From Methyloversatilis sp. (GTDB lineage Bacteria; Pseudomonadota; Gammaproteobacteria; Burkholderiales; Rhodocyclaceae), in contig JAEUNO010000044.1 in the NCBI GenBank assembly GCA_016791045.1, positions 1-56,706 on the forward strand: 56,706 nucleotides of DNA. Direction: 5' to 3'. The notes under the pieces were generated by a model. That model saw nothing but the letters and a program-made list of their open reading frames with translations, was not told the origin of the DNA and made no database searches. Within the stretch, counting starts at the first letter, position 1. Each line of letters opens with the position of its first letter. Both the position numbers and the translations under genes were made by a program. Shown piece after piece: positions 1-8,143 of this stretch.

Positions 1-732
1 ATAAACGTCGATGACCTTGGGATCGTTCTGCACCTTGTCCATCGATCCTTCGGCGAGGATCTTTCCCTGGTGCATGACGGTGACCTTGTGGGCGATGCGC
101 TTGACGAAATCCATGTCGTGCTCGATCACGATCACCGAGCGCCCCTTGCAGATGCGCTGCAGCAGCTCGCCGGTCAGTTCGCGCTCGCGCACGCTCATGC
201 CGGCGATCGGCTCGTCGAGCATCAGCAGTTCGGGTTCCTGCATCAGCAACATGCCGATCTCCAGCCACTGCTTCTGGCCGTGGCTGAGCAGGCCGGCTTC
301 GACGTCGAGCGAGTCGCCCAGGCTGATTTCGTCAGCCACCGACTGCACGCGCGCCTTGACTTCGTCGGTGCACCGGAAGCCCAGTGCGCCGAACACGCTG
401 CGGCCGCGCGGGAACGACACCTCGAGATTCTTGAAGACGGAGAGGTTTTCGTAGATGGACGGCGTCTGGAACTTGCGACCGATGCCGGAGCGCACGATCT
501 TGTGCTCGGCCATCTTGGTCATTTCGTGGTTCTTGAACTTGATGCTGCCGCTGCTGGCGCGCGTCTTCCCGCAGATCAGGTCGAGCAGCGTGGTCTTGCC
601 GGCACCGTTCGGGCCGATGATCACGCGCAGCTCGCCGCGATCCACGTACAGGGTCAGCGCGTCGATGGCCTTGAAACCGTCGAAGGACACGGTGAGGTCT
701 TCCACCGCAAGTACGAAGTCGGTATTGCTCAT
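1..732 (-). CDS. urtD: Urea ABC transporter ATP-binding protein UrtD (3' end beyond window)
   Basis: This is one of two ATPases that drive the UrtABCDE urea importer at the inner membrane. Translating the minus strand from ATG at 732 gives 244 codons with no stop before the window edge. Visible motifs are Walker A GPNGAGKT at about residues 40-47, the signature LSHGQ at 149-153, Walker B MLDEP at 171-175 and the H-loop EHD at 204-206. The LSHGQ signature with a LivG-like layout is typical of UrtD rather than UrtE. It lies 17 nt downstream of urtC and is transcribed with it; urtE would be expected next, outside the window. The last few residues are missing. Confidence 0.95.
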   Translation of the reverse strand, partial: MSNTDFVLAVEDLTVSFDGFKAIDALTLYVDRGELRVIIGPNGAGKTTLLDLICGKTRASSGSIKFKNHEMTKMAEHKIVRSGIGRKFQTPSIYENLSVFKNLEVSFPRGRSVFGALGFRCTDEVKARVQSVADEISLGDSLDVEAGLLSHGQKQWLEIGMLLMQEPELLMLDEPIAGMSVRERELTGELLQRICKGRSVIVIEHDMDFVKRIAHKVTVMHQGKILAEGSMDKVQNDPKVIDVY

Positions 733-749
733 GTCGGTCTCCGTTCGGA

Positions 750-1967
750 TCAGGCGGATGTGCCCTGCACGCCGTCAGGCAGTGCGGTGCGGGCCAGCGG
801 CTTGCCGCCGTGCGGTGCGCCGCTGTGCAGCGGGGTGGCGGGCGGAACGTCGGACGACGGTGTGCTGTCGGTGCCGGCAGCAGGCTTGTCCTTGCGTTTG
901 CCCAGGCGCGGCTTGACGTGGCTTTCGTACAGACCGGCCAGTCCGTTCGGGAAGGCGAGCACGACGCCGATGAACAGCGCAGCCATGAGGAACAGCCACA
1001 GGTCGGGGAAGCTTTCGGAAAAGTAGGTCTTGCCGAAATTGACCAGCAGCGCGCCATACACCGCACCGACCAGCGACATGCGTCCGCCGACGGCGGCGAA
1101 GATGACCATTTCGATCGACGGCACGATGCCGACCAGCGAGGGCGACATGAAGCCGACCTGCAGCACGAACATCGCGCCGCCGATCGCCGACAGCATCGCG
1201 GCGAGGCAGAAGGCGAACACCTTGAACATCGACACGTCGTAGCCGGAGAAGCGCACGCGGTCTTCCTTGTCGCGCATCGCCAGCAGCAGCGTGCCGAGCT
1301 TGCTCAGCTGGATCCAGCGGCACAGCAGGATGGCGGCGATCAGCAATCCGGCATTGAGGAAGTACAGGATGTACTTGGCTTCGTCGGTGCGCGTATCCCA
1401 GCCGAGGATGGTCTTCAGGTCGGTGATGCCATTGACGCCGCCGGTGTAGCCCTGCTGACCGACGATGAGCACGGTCAGGATCAGGCAGACCGCCTGCGTG
1501 ATGATGGCGAAATACACGCCGCCGACCCGGCGCCGGAACATCGCGAAACTGATGATGAAGGCCAGCAGCGTGGGGATCAGCAGCACTGCCAGAAGCGCCA
1601 GCGGCAGGTGGCGGAACGGCTCCCACCACAGCGGCAGCTCGGTGATCTGGTTCCAGTCCATGAAGTCCGGAATGCCCGGCGTGCTCTGGATCTTGGTGGT
1701 TTCCGGGTCGGACGCCTCCAGCTTCATGAACATGGCCATCATGTAGCCGCCGAGGCCGAAGAACACGCCCTGGCCGAGGCTGAGCACGCCGCCGTAGCCC
1801 CACAGCATGACCAGGCCGACAGCGACGAAGGCGTAGGTGAGGTATTTGCCGACCAGGTTCAGGCGGAACAGGTCCATCGTCAGCGGGAACACGACGACGA
1901 TGATCAGCGCGAGTATCAGCACGCTGCCCATTCCGCTACGTGCCAGCCAGCTCTTGATTGAGTCCAT
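750..1967 (-). CDS. urtC: Urea ABC transporter permease UrtC
   Basis: UrtC is the second inner-membrane permease of the urea ABC importer (LivM-like branched-chain amino-acid permease family). The 405-aa product has about ten hydrophobic segments and ends in a hydrophilic Pro/Ala-rich tail. The reading frame stays open upstream to 2039, but ATG at 1967 is preferred: it follows an AGGAG-type ribosome site and starts directly before the first membrane helix. The 24 extra residues of the longer form look like untranslated sequence between urtB and urtC. It follows urtB by 49 nt and precedes urtD by 17 nt. Confidence 0.95.
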   Translation of the reverse strand: MDSIKSWLARSGMGSVLILALIIVVVFPLTMDLFRLNLVGKYLTYAFVAVGLVMLWGYGGVLSLGQGVFFGLGGYMMAMFMKLEASDPETTKIQSTPGIPDFMDWNQITELPLWWEPFRHLPLALLAVLLIPTLLAFIISFAMFRRRVGGVYFAIITQAVCLILTVLIVGQQGYTGGVNGITDLKTILGWDTRTDEAKYILYFLNAGLLIAAILLCRWIQLSKLGTLLLAMRDKEDRVRFSGYDVSMFKVFAFCLAAMLSAIGGAMFVLQVGFMSPSLVGIVPSIEMVIFAAVGGRMSLVGAVYGALLVNFGKTYFSESFPDLWLFLMAALFIGVVLAFPNGLAGLYESHVKPRLGKRKDKPAAGTDSTPSSDVPPATPLHSGAPHGGKPLARTALPDGVQGTSA

Positions 1968-2016
1968 TGGGTTCTCCTTGGATCGTGGGTATTCGGGGGT
2001 CGGAGCGCAGCCGGAC

Positions 2017-2931
2017 TCAGCGGCGGATCTTCGAAGCAAAGAGGCCTTGCGGACGCAGCATCAGGATGGTCACGATCATCATCAGCGTGAGCACCTTGGC
2101 CATCGAACCGGTCATGAAGAACTCGGCGATCGATTGCGTCTGGGCGATGCCGAAGGCAGAAGCCACCGTGCCGAGCAGGCTGCCTGCGCCGCCGAAGGTC
2201 ACCACCAGGAAGGCATCGACGATGTACAGCGAACCGCTGGTCGGACCGGTCGAGCCGATCGTCGTGAAGGCCGCTCCGGCGATGCCGGCGATGCCGCAGC
2301 CGATGGCGAAGGTCAGACGGTCGGTGCGGCTGGTGTTGATGCCGGTGGCGTTGGCCATCGGGCGGTTGGCCACCGTGGCGCGCACGCGCAAGCCCCAGCG
2401 CGAACGGTACAGGGCGAGCAGCACGCCGCCGGTCACCAGTGCGGTCAGCGCAAGCACGAACAGACCATTGATCGGAATGTCGAGACCTTCTGCCGGTGCC
2501 CACGAGCCGAGCAGCCAGTCGGGCAGCGTCGGACTCACTTCGCGTGCGCCGAAGGTCGAACGGAAGGTCTGCTGCATGGCCAGCGAAAGGCCCCAGGTGG
2601 CGAGCAGCGTGTCGAGCGGACGCTTGTACAGATGTCGTATCAACGCCCACTCGATGAACCAGCCGAAGGCGAAGGCGATGCAGAACGCCGCCACGATGGC
2701 GAACGGGAAGTACATCGATGCGAAACCGGGCAGGAAGGTCTCGGTCAGCGAGGAGAACATGTAGATCGTGTAGGCGCCGATGGTCATGAACTCGCCATGC
2801 GCCATGTTGATCACGCCCATCTGGCCGAAGATGATGGCCAGCCCGAGGCCCATCAGCAGCAGCACCGAAAACAGGCTGAGGCCTGCGAAACCCTGCATCA
2901 GGGTGATGTTCATGATGTCGGTCAGTGACAT
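2017..2931 (-). CDS. urtB: Urea ABC transporter permease UrtB
   Basis: UrtB is the first permease subunit of the urea importer (LivH-like). The 304-aa protein is almost entirely hydrophobic helices and carries the family segment GQMGVINMAHGEF near residue 40. It is shorter than some UrtB proteins because it lacks the long N-terminal periplasmic extension found in part of the family. It sits between urtA (121 nt upstream, with a stem-loop between them) and urtC. The order A-B-C-D is the canonical urt order. Confidence 0.95.
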   Translation of the reverse strand: MSLTDIMNITLMQGFAGLSLFSVLLLMGLGLAIIFGQMGVINMAHGEFMTIGAYTIYMFSSLTETFLPGFASMYFPFAIVAAFCIAFAFGWFIEWALIRHLYKRPLDTLLATWGLSLAMQQTFRSTFGAREVSPTLPDWLLGSWAPAEGLDIPINGLFVLALTALVTGGVLLALYRSRWGLRVRATVANRPMANATGINTSRTDRLTFAIGCGIAGIAGAAFTTIGSTGPTSGSLYIVDAFLVVTFGGAGSLLGTVASAFGIAQTQSIAEFFMTGSMAKVLTLMMIVTILMLRPQGLFASKIRR

Positions 2932-3008
2932 GGTGATCTCCGGCTAGGGGGTATTCACAAATGAAGGTCGTGGGCCGATGAACGCTTGTGGATACGTCCT
3001 GGGCGGGG

Positions 3009-3042
3009 CCGGAGCCCGTGCGAGGAGACGCACGGACCCCGG
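3009..3042 (-). promoter_or_regulatory. Stem-loop between urtA and urtB
   Basis: A stem of CCGTGCG/CGCACGG (3016-3022 and 3029-3035, 6-nt loop) is flanked by outer CCGG pairs at 3009-3012 and 3039-3042. It begins about 11 nt beyond the urtA stop codon on the transcribed strand and has no T-run after it. Stem-loops after the binding-protein gene of ABC operons often stabilise the upstream message or cause partial read-through. That role is inferred here. Confidence 0.5.
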
Positions 3043-3052
3043 ACCGTCCGGC

Positions 3053-4327
3053 TTACTGGTAACCCTTGGGGAACGGGTTCGGTTCGATCAGTTCGGGCGA
3101 CTCGGCGACCACCTTGAACTGGCCGTCGAGTTGCGCCTGGCCGATGCGCGCCTTGCTCCACAGGTGATGGTTTTCATGCACCTTCACGTAGCCTTCGGGC
3201 GCGGTCTTCAACTCGATGCCACCGGAGGCGGCGGCGATCTTGTCGACATCGAAGCTGCCCGCCTTCTCGACCGTCGCCTTCCAGATCCAGGGGCCGAGAT
3301 AACCGGCCTGCGTCACGTCGCCGATGACCGACTTCGGACCGTAGGCTTTCTTGAATGCCTCGACGAAAGCCTTGTTGTTGGCGTTGTCGAGTGACTGGAA
3401 GTACTTCATCGACGAGTAGAAGCCGGCGATGTTTTCACCGCCGATGCCCAGCACTTCGTCTTCGGTCACTGAAATGGTCAGCAGGAACTGCTTGTCCGCG
3501 GTGATGCCGGCAGCCTTCAGCTGCTTGTAGAAGGCGACGTTCGAACCGCCGACCACGGCTGCGAAGATGCAGTCCGGCTTGGCCAGCTTGATCTTGTTGA
3601 TCAGCGAGTTGAAATTGGTGTGGCCGAGCGGGTAGTACTCCTCGCCGGCGACCTTGCCCAGCTTGGCAACGGACTCGATGTGCTTGCGCGCGATCTTCAT
3701 CGAGGTGCGCGGCCAGATGTAGTCCGAACCGACCAGGAAGAAGGTCTTGGCCTTCTTCTCCTTCGCTGCCCAGTCGAGGCCGTAAAGAATCTGCTGTGTG
3801 GCTTCCTGGCCGGTGTAGATCACGTTCTTCGACTGTTCCAGACCTTCGTAGAACGTCGGGTAGTACAGCATGCCGTTCTCCTTTTCGAAGATCGGCAGCA
3901 CCGCCTTGCGCGAAGCCGAGGTCCAGCACCCGAACACGCACGCCACCTTGTCCTGCACCAGCAGCTTCTTCGACTTCTCGGCGAAGGTCGGCCAGTCGGA
4001 CGCGCCGTCTTCCTTGATCACGCGGATCTTGCGGCCGAGCACGCCGCCCATCGCGTTGATCTGGTCGATCGCCAGCTGTTCGGCCTGGATCGAACCGGTT
4101 TCGGAAATGGCCATGGTGCCGGTCGCCGAATGCAGCTGACCCACGACGACCTCGGTATCCGTCACTGCCAGCTTGGTGGTGTTCACCTTGGCCGTCGGGA
4201 ACTGCGCTGCCTGGGCCAGCGCCATGCCGGGCATCATCATCGCGGGCATCGCGGCCATGCCCATCAGCACCTTGCGGCGCTGTTCATCGGTAAGCGGCGT
4301 CTGGATCGGGTCTTTCTTGTCAGCCAT
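3053..4327 (-). CDS. urtA: Urea ABC transporter substrate-binding protein UrtA
   Basis: UrtA is the periplasmic binding protein that captures urea (or short amides) for UrtBC. It is 424 aa long, a Peripla_BP_5/FmdD-type fold with recognisable UrtA segments such as FGCWTSASRKAVLP and YPTFYEG. The N-terminal part has a hydrophobic export segment with an alanine-rich end (about residues 20-40). The frame is open to 4408, but ATG 4327 follows AGGAGAACAG and the 27 upstream residues are not protein-like. It is the first gene of the operon, divergent from the permease-kinase gene at 4694, which suggests that pair controls it. Confidence 0.96.
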   Translation of the reverse strand: MADKKDPIQTPLTDEQRRKVLMGMAAMPAMMMPGMALAQAAQFPTAKVNTTKLAVTDTEVVVGQLHSATGTMAISETGSIQAEQLAIDQINAMGGVLGRKIRVIKEDGASDWPTFAEKSKKLLVQDKVACVFGCWTSASRKAVLPIFEKENGMLYYPTFYEGLEQSKNVIYTGQEATQQILYGLDWAAKEKKAKTFFLVGSDYIWPRTSMKIARKHIESVAKLGKVAGEEYYPLGHTNFNSLINKIKLAKPDCIFAAVVGGSNVAFYKQLKAAGITADKQFLLTISVTEDEVLGIGGENIAGFYSSMKYFQSLDNANNKAFVEAFKKAYGPKSVIGDVTQAGYLGPWIWKATVEKAGSFDVDKIAAASGGIELKTAPEGYVKVHENHHLWSKARIGQAQLDGQFKVVAESPELIEPNPFPKGYQ

Positions 4328-4448
4328 AACTGTTCTCCTGAGCGGGGACGGGTTGGGGAGCTTCAGGCGATCCGGTATTGGCCGTTGATTCACTTTTGTG
4401 CGGTGCACCGCAACCGGTCGCTGCGGTCCGAAAAGTAGTTGTCGGGGG

Positions 4449-4494
4449 TGCGTAGCCGGAATACGTCAATCGACGTATGTGAGTACGCTACGCA
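4449..4494. promoter_or_regulatory. Nested palindrome, candidate operator
   Basis: The inner dyad ATACGTC-AATC-GACGTAT occupies 4461-4478 with perfect 7-bp arms. An outer perfect 8-bp pair, TGCGTAGC at 4449-4456 and GCTACGCA at 4487-4494, is almost co-centred with it. It lies 122-167 bp upstream of the urtA start and 200-245 bp upstream of the kinase start. A site for the LuxR-type regulator encoded at 8127 is the natural guess, but nothing in the sequence proves it. Confidence 0.45.
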
Positions 4495-4617
4495 ACACTC
4501 GGGATGCGGAGGGTTCGGTGCTAAGGTGAAGTCCTGCGCTGACGCACTGCACCACCAAGTGGCTCATGCACTGTTCTGGTGCGCTTTCGGCGGCGTGGAG
4601 GGAAGCTGTACCTTGTT

Positions 4618-4650
4618 CTCCGGGCAGGTGCTCACGCACCTCGCCCGGAG
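4618..4650 (+). promoter_or_regulatory. GC-rich leader hairpin before the permease-kinase gene
   Basis: Arms of 13-14 nt (CTCCGGGC-AGGTG against CACCT-CGCCCGGAG, one bulged base, 6-nt loop) are followed by CGTTTCTTG. The structure ends 43 nt before ATG 4694 and 10 nt before an in-frame ATG at 4661. Its 3' arm contains a GGAG that could serve ATG 4661. It could be a weak terminator/attenuator or a structure that masks the ribosome site. Confidence 0.4.
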
Positions 4651-4693
4651 CGTTTCTTGCATGCGTCGGGCAGTCCTCCAGCCGCCCGATCCG

Positions 4694-7600
4694 ATGTCAG
4701 AAGCCACCCAGCAGATTTTCAAGATCCGTCGCGACTACAACACCTGGGTCGCGACCGAAACGCTCGAGGACTATGCGCTGCGCTACACGCCGCGCAGCTT
4801 CCGCAAATGGTCGGAATGGCGGGTTGCCAACACCGCCTTCGGCGCCGTGTCGTTTCTCGCGCTGGAAGCCATCGGCGGCGCAATCGCGCTGAACTACGGC
4901 TTCACCAACGCGCTGTGGGCCATCCTGTTCGTCGGCCTGATCACTTTCCTGACCGGCCTGCCCATCAGCTACTGCGCCGCCAAGTACGGCGTCGACATGG
5001 ACCTGCTGACGCGCGGCGCCGGCTTCGGCTATCTGGGCTCGACGATCACCTCGCTCGTCTACGCCAGCTTCACCTTCATCTTCTTCGCCATCGAGGCGGC
5101 CATCATGGCGCTGGCGTTCGAGCTGTATTTCGGCATGCCGCTCGCGTGGGCCTACCTGCTGTGCGCGGTGGTGGTGATTCCGCTGGTGATCCACGGCGTG
5201 ACGCTGATCAGCCGCATCCAGCTGTGGACGCAGCCGGTGTGGATCGTGCTGCTGGTGCTGCCCTACATCGCCGTGTGGCTGCAGGCGCCGGAAATGTTCA
5301 GCGACTTCACCAGCATGAGCGGCCGCTCGTCGGGCAACAGCGACTTCGACTGGCTGATGTTCGGTGCCGCCTCCACCGTGGCCATTTCGCTCGTGGTGCA
5401 GATCGGCGAACAGGTCGATTACCTGCGCTTCCTGCCGGAGAAGAATCGCGAGAACCGCTACCGCTGGTGGGCGGCCGTGCTGATCGCCGGCCCGGGCTGG
5501 ATCGTGCCCGGCATGGTCAAGATGCTGGGCGGAGCCTTTCTCGCGTTTCTCGCGCTGCAGGCGATGGTGCCGGTCGACCGCGCGCTCGAGCCGACGCAGA
5601 TGTATCTGGCCGGCTACGGCTATGTGTTCGATTCTCCGGCCGTCGTGCTGGCGGTGACCGCCTTCTTCGTCATCGTGTCGCAGCTCAAGATCAATGTGAC
5701 CAACGCCTACGCCGGTTCGCTGGCCTGGTCGAATTTCTTTGCCCGGCTGACGCACAGCCACCCGGGTCGCGTCGTGTGGCTGGTGTTCAACGTGGTGATT
5801 GCGCTGCTGCTGATGCTGCTCGGCGTGTTCGAGGCGCTGGAACACGTGCTCGGCCTGTACGCCAATCTCGCCATCGCCTGGGTCGGCGCACTGGTGGCGG
5901 ATCTGGTGGTGAACAAGCCGCTCGGCCTGTCGCCGTCGCACATCGAATTCAAGCGTGCCCACCTGTACGAGATCAATCCGGTCGGGCTGGGGTCGATGGC
6001 GATCGCCACCGTCGTATCGGTGCTGGCCTACACCGGCTGGATGGGGGATGCAGCGCAGGCGTTTTCACCGGTCATTTCGCTCGCCACCGCCTTCGTCACC
6101 GCGCCGCTGATCGCCTGGGCCACGCGCGGCCGCTACTACATCGCGCGCCGCAGCACCATGCAGTGGCGTCCGGGTCAGACCGTCACCTGCCACGTCTGCG
6201 AGAACGGTTTCGAGTCGGAAGACATGGCCTATTGCCCGGCCTACGGTCAGCCGATCTGCTCGCTCTGCTGCACGCTGGAATCGCGCTGCCACGACCGCTG
6301 CAAGACCGACGCGAGCGCGGCCGACCAGCTGCATGCCGTGCTCAACGCCATCCTGCCGATGCGTCTGGCACGCCGGGTCAATTTCCGGGTCGGCCACTTC
6401 CTGGTCGTGTTCCTGTCGCTGACCTCGCTGCTGGCGGTCATTTTCGGCGTCGTGTACTACCAGGAGGCGGTGGTCGCCGATCTGTATTCGGCGGCACGCG
6501 AAACCCTGCTGCTGAGCTTGCTCAAGACCTTCGCGCTGCTGGTGCTGCTCTGCGCGGTATGTGCCTGGTGGATCGTGCTCGGCTCGGAAAGCCGGCGGCT
6601 GGCGCAGGACGAATCGAACCGGCAGAACCAGCTGCTGATGCGCGAGGTGGACGCGCACCGCAAGACCGACCTCGCCTTGCAGAAGGCGAAGGATTCAGCC
6701 GAATCGGCCAACCTCGCGAAGACGCGCTACGTGACCGGCATCAGCCACGAACTGCGCACGCCCCTGAACAGCATTCTCGGCTACGCGCAGATCCTGCTGC
6801 GCGAGCTGGGCCAGGGCTCGCTGGCACAGGGCGGCGCAGCGAAAGGTTCGCCCGCGACGGGCGCGTTGACCCAGGTCGACACCCAGCGACGCGCCCTCGG
6901 CACCATCCTGCGCAGCGGCGAACACCTGCTGGGGCTGATCGACGGCCTGCTCGACCTCGCCCGGATCGAGGCGGGCAAGTTGCGGCTCGACCCGTCGCCG
7001 ATGCCGATGCGCGAACTGCTCGACGACCTGGCGAAGATGTTCGAGCCGCAGGCGGTGCGCAAGGGCCTGCGTTTCCGCATCGAAACGACCGGCCGCATGC
7101 CCGACTACGTGCGGGTGGACGTGAAGCGGCTACGCCAGGTGCTGATCAACCTGCTGGCCAATGCGGTGAAGTTCACGTCGCGCGGCGAAGTGGTGCTGCG
7201 CATCGACTACCGCATGGAAGTCGCGCGTTTCGAAGTGGCCGACACCGGGCCGGGCATTGCGCCGGAAGACCACGCGCGCATCTTCGTGCCATTCGAACGC
7301 AGCAGTTCCGGCCGCGGTCAGGCCGAGCCCGGGGCCGGTCTCGGCCTGACCATCAGCCGCATGCTCACTTCGCTGATGGGCGGCGAACTGACGCTGGAAA
7401 GCGAACCGGGCCGAGGCAGCACGTTCCGGCTGCGCCTCTACCTGCCGGAATACCTGTCGGTGCCGACCAAGGTCAGACCGACGCGCCAGGTCATCGGTTA
7501 CGACGGCGAGCGCCGGCGCGTGCTGCTGATCGACGACGACGCGACGCAGCGCCACATGCTGGCGGCCATGCTGTTGCCGCTCGGTTTCGGCATCGACGAG

Positions 7601-8143
7601 GCGGCGAGCGGACGTGAAGGGCTCGAACGGGTCGCGCTGCAGCGCCCCGACGTGGTGCTGCTCGACATCAACATGGACGGCATGGATGGCTGGGAAACCG
7701 CGCGCCATCTGCAGCACGCTGCCGGTGCGCCGATCCCGGTCATCATGGTGTCGGCCAATGTGTTCGACAACCGCAGCGAACTGCTGCGCAACGCCGGCTG
7801 CGCCGGCTTCGTACCCAAGCCGGTCATGGAATCGGAACTGCTGGAACAATTGCGCGACGCGCTCGACCTGACCTGGCACGTCGATGAACCGGAATCCCGG
7901 AATGTTGCATCCCGCAACGACGAAGGCGATGTACCCTTGCGGGCGCTGGACGAAGAGGAACGCTCGGCGCTGCTCAGGCTGTCGCGTCTCGGCCACGTGA
8001 ACGGCATCGCGACACTGCTCGATGCCATCGCGGAACGGTCGGACGAGGCGCGCGAAGATTGCGGCCGGCTGCGCAAGCTCATCGATGGTTTTGACCTGAT
8101 CCGTTTCACCGAATTGCTGCAACGTGATGCCCATGTCCAATGA
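4694..8143 (+). CDS. NCS1 permease-type sensor hybrid histidine kinase
   Basis: This is a 1149-aa sensor with a transporter as its input domain. Residues 1 to about 490 form a many-helix nucleobase/cation symporter (NCS1, cytosine/allantoin) module. A Cys cluster (CxxC at 499/502 through Cys536) that looks zinc-binding follows, then two helices at about 565-640. The kinase core has the H-box SHELRTPLN (His685), N-box NLLANAVKF, G1 DTGPGI and G2 GAGLGLT. A receiver with Asp991 and a ~120-aa tail end the protein. No Hpt is visible. Start is uncertain: ATG 4694 is used, but ATG 4661 (11 residues longer, GGAG 10 nt upstream) is possible. Divergence from urtA suggests it senses urea or a related amide. 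The layout parallels CbrA (SLC5 transporter-kinase), but the ligand is inferred. Confidence 0.9.
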   Translation: MSEATQQIFKIRRDYNTWVATETLEDYALRYTPRSFRKWSEWRVANTAFGAVSFLALEAIGGAIALNYGFTNALWAILFVGLITFLTGLPISYCAAKYGVDMDLLTRGAGFGYLGSTITSLVYASFTFIFFAIEAAIMALAFELYFGMPLAWAYLLCAVVVIPLVIHGVTLISRIQLWTQPVWIVLLVLPYIAVWLQAPEMFSDFTSMSGRSSGNSDFDWLMFGAASTVAISLVVQIGEQVDYLRFLPEKNRENRYRWWAAVLIAGPGWIVPGMVKMLGGAFLAFLALQAMVPVDRALEPTQMYLAGYGYVFDSPAVVLAVTAFFVIVSQLKINVTNAYAGSLAWSNFFARLTHSHPGRVVWLVFNVVIALLLMLLGVFEALEHVLGLYANLAIAWVGALVADLVVNKPLGLSPSHIEFKRAHLYEINPVGLGSMAIATVVSVLAYTGWMGDAAQAFSPVISLATAFVTAPLIAWATRGRYYIARRSTMQWRPGQTVTCHVCENGFESEDMAYCPAYGQPICSLCCTLESRCHDRCKTDASAADQLHAVLNAILPMRLARRVNFRVGHFLVVFLSLTSLLAVIFGVVYYQEAVVADLYSAARETLLLSLLKTFALLVLLCAVCAWWIVLGSESRRLAQDESNRQNQLLMREVDAHRKTDLALQKAKDSAESANLAKTRYVTGISHELRTPLNSILGYAQILLRELGQGSLAQGGAAKGSPATGALTQVDTQRRALGTILRSGEHLLGLIDGLLDLARIEAGKLRLDPSPMPMRELLDDLAKMFEPQAVRKGLRFRIETTGRMPDYVRVDVKRLRQVLINLLANAVKFTSRGEVVLRIDYRMEVARFEVADTGPGIAPEDHARIFVPFERSSSGRGQAEPGAGLGLTISRMLTSLMGGELTLESEPGRGSTFRLRLYLPEYLSVPTKVRPTRQVIGYDGERRRVLLIDDDATQRHMLAAMLLPLGFGIDEAASGREGLERVALQRPDVVLLDINMDGMDGWETARHLQHAAGAPIPVIMVSANVFDNRSELLRNAGCAGFVPKPVMESELLEQLRDALDLTWHVDEPESRNVASRNDEGDVPLRALDEEERSALLRLSRLGHVNGIATLLDAIAERSDEAREDCGRLRKLIDGFDLIRFTELLQRDAHVQ

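Larger units (their letters stand above)
4328..4693. other. 366-bp divergent control region, urtA / permease-kinase
   Basis: No gene is visible here. It holds a nested palindrome (4449-4494), a second inverted repeat GCACCA...TGGTGC at about 4548-4583 and a GC-rich hairpin (4618-4650) just before the kinase start. An in-frame extension of the kinase frame runs back to 4439 but has no protein-like composition. Both promoters must lie in this gap. I cannot assign -35/-10 elements with confidence. Confidence 0.6.

Noticed and set aside
4500-4660. Riboswitch (guanidine-type) in the kinase leader
   Set aside because: The context suggested it, but I cannot match the conserved core of ykkC-type or other riboswitches. 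Only generic hairpins are visible.
4439-4693. N-terminal extension of the permease-kinase to 4439
   Set aside because: The extension crosses the palindrome and hairpin, lacks protein-like composition and has no ribosome site. It would also precede the normal NCS1 N-terminus.
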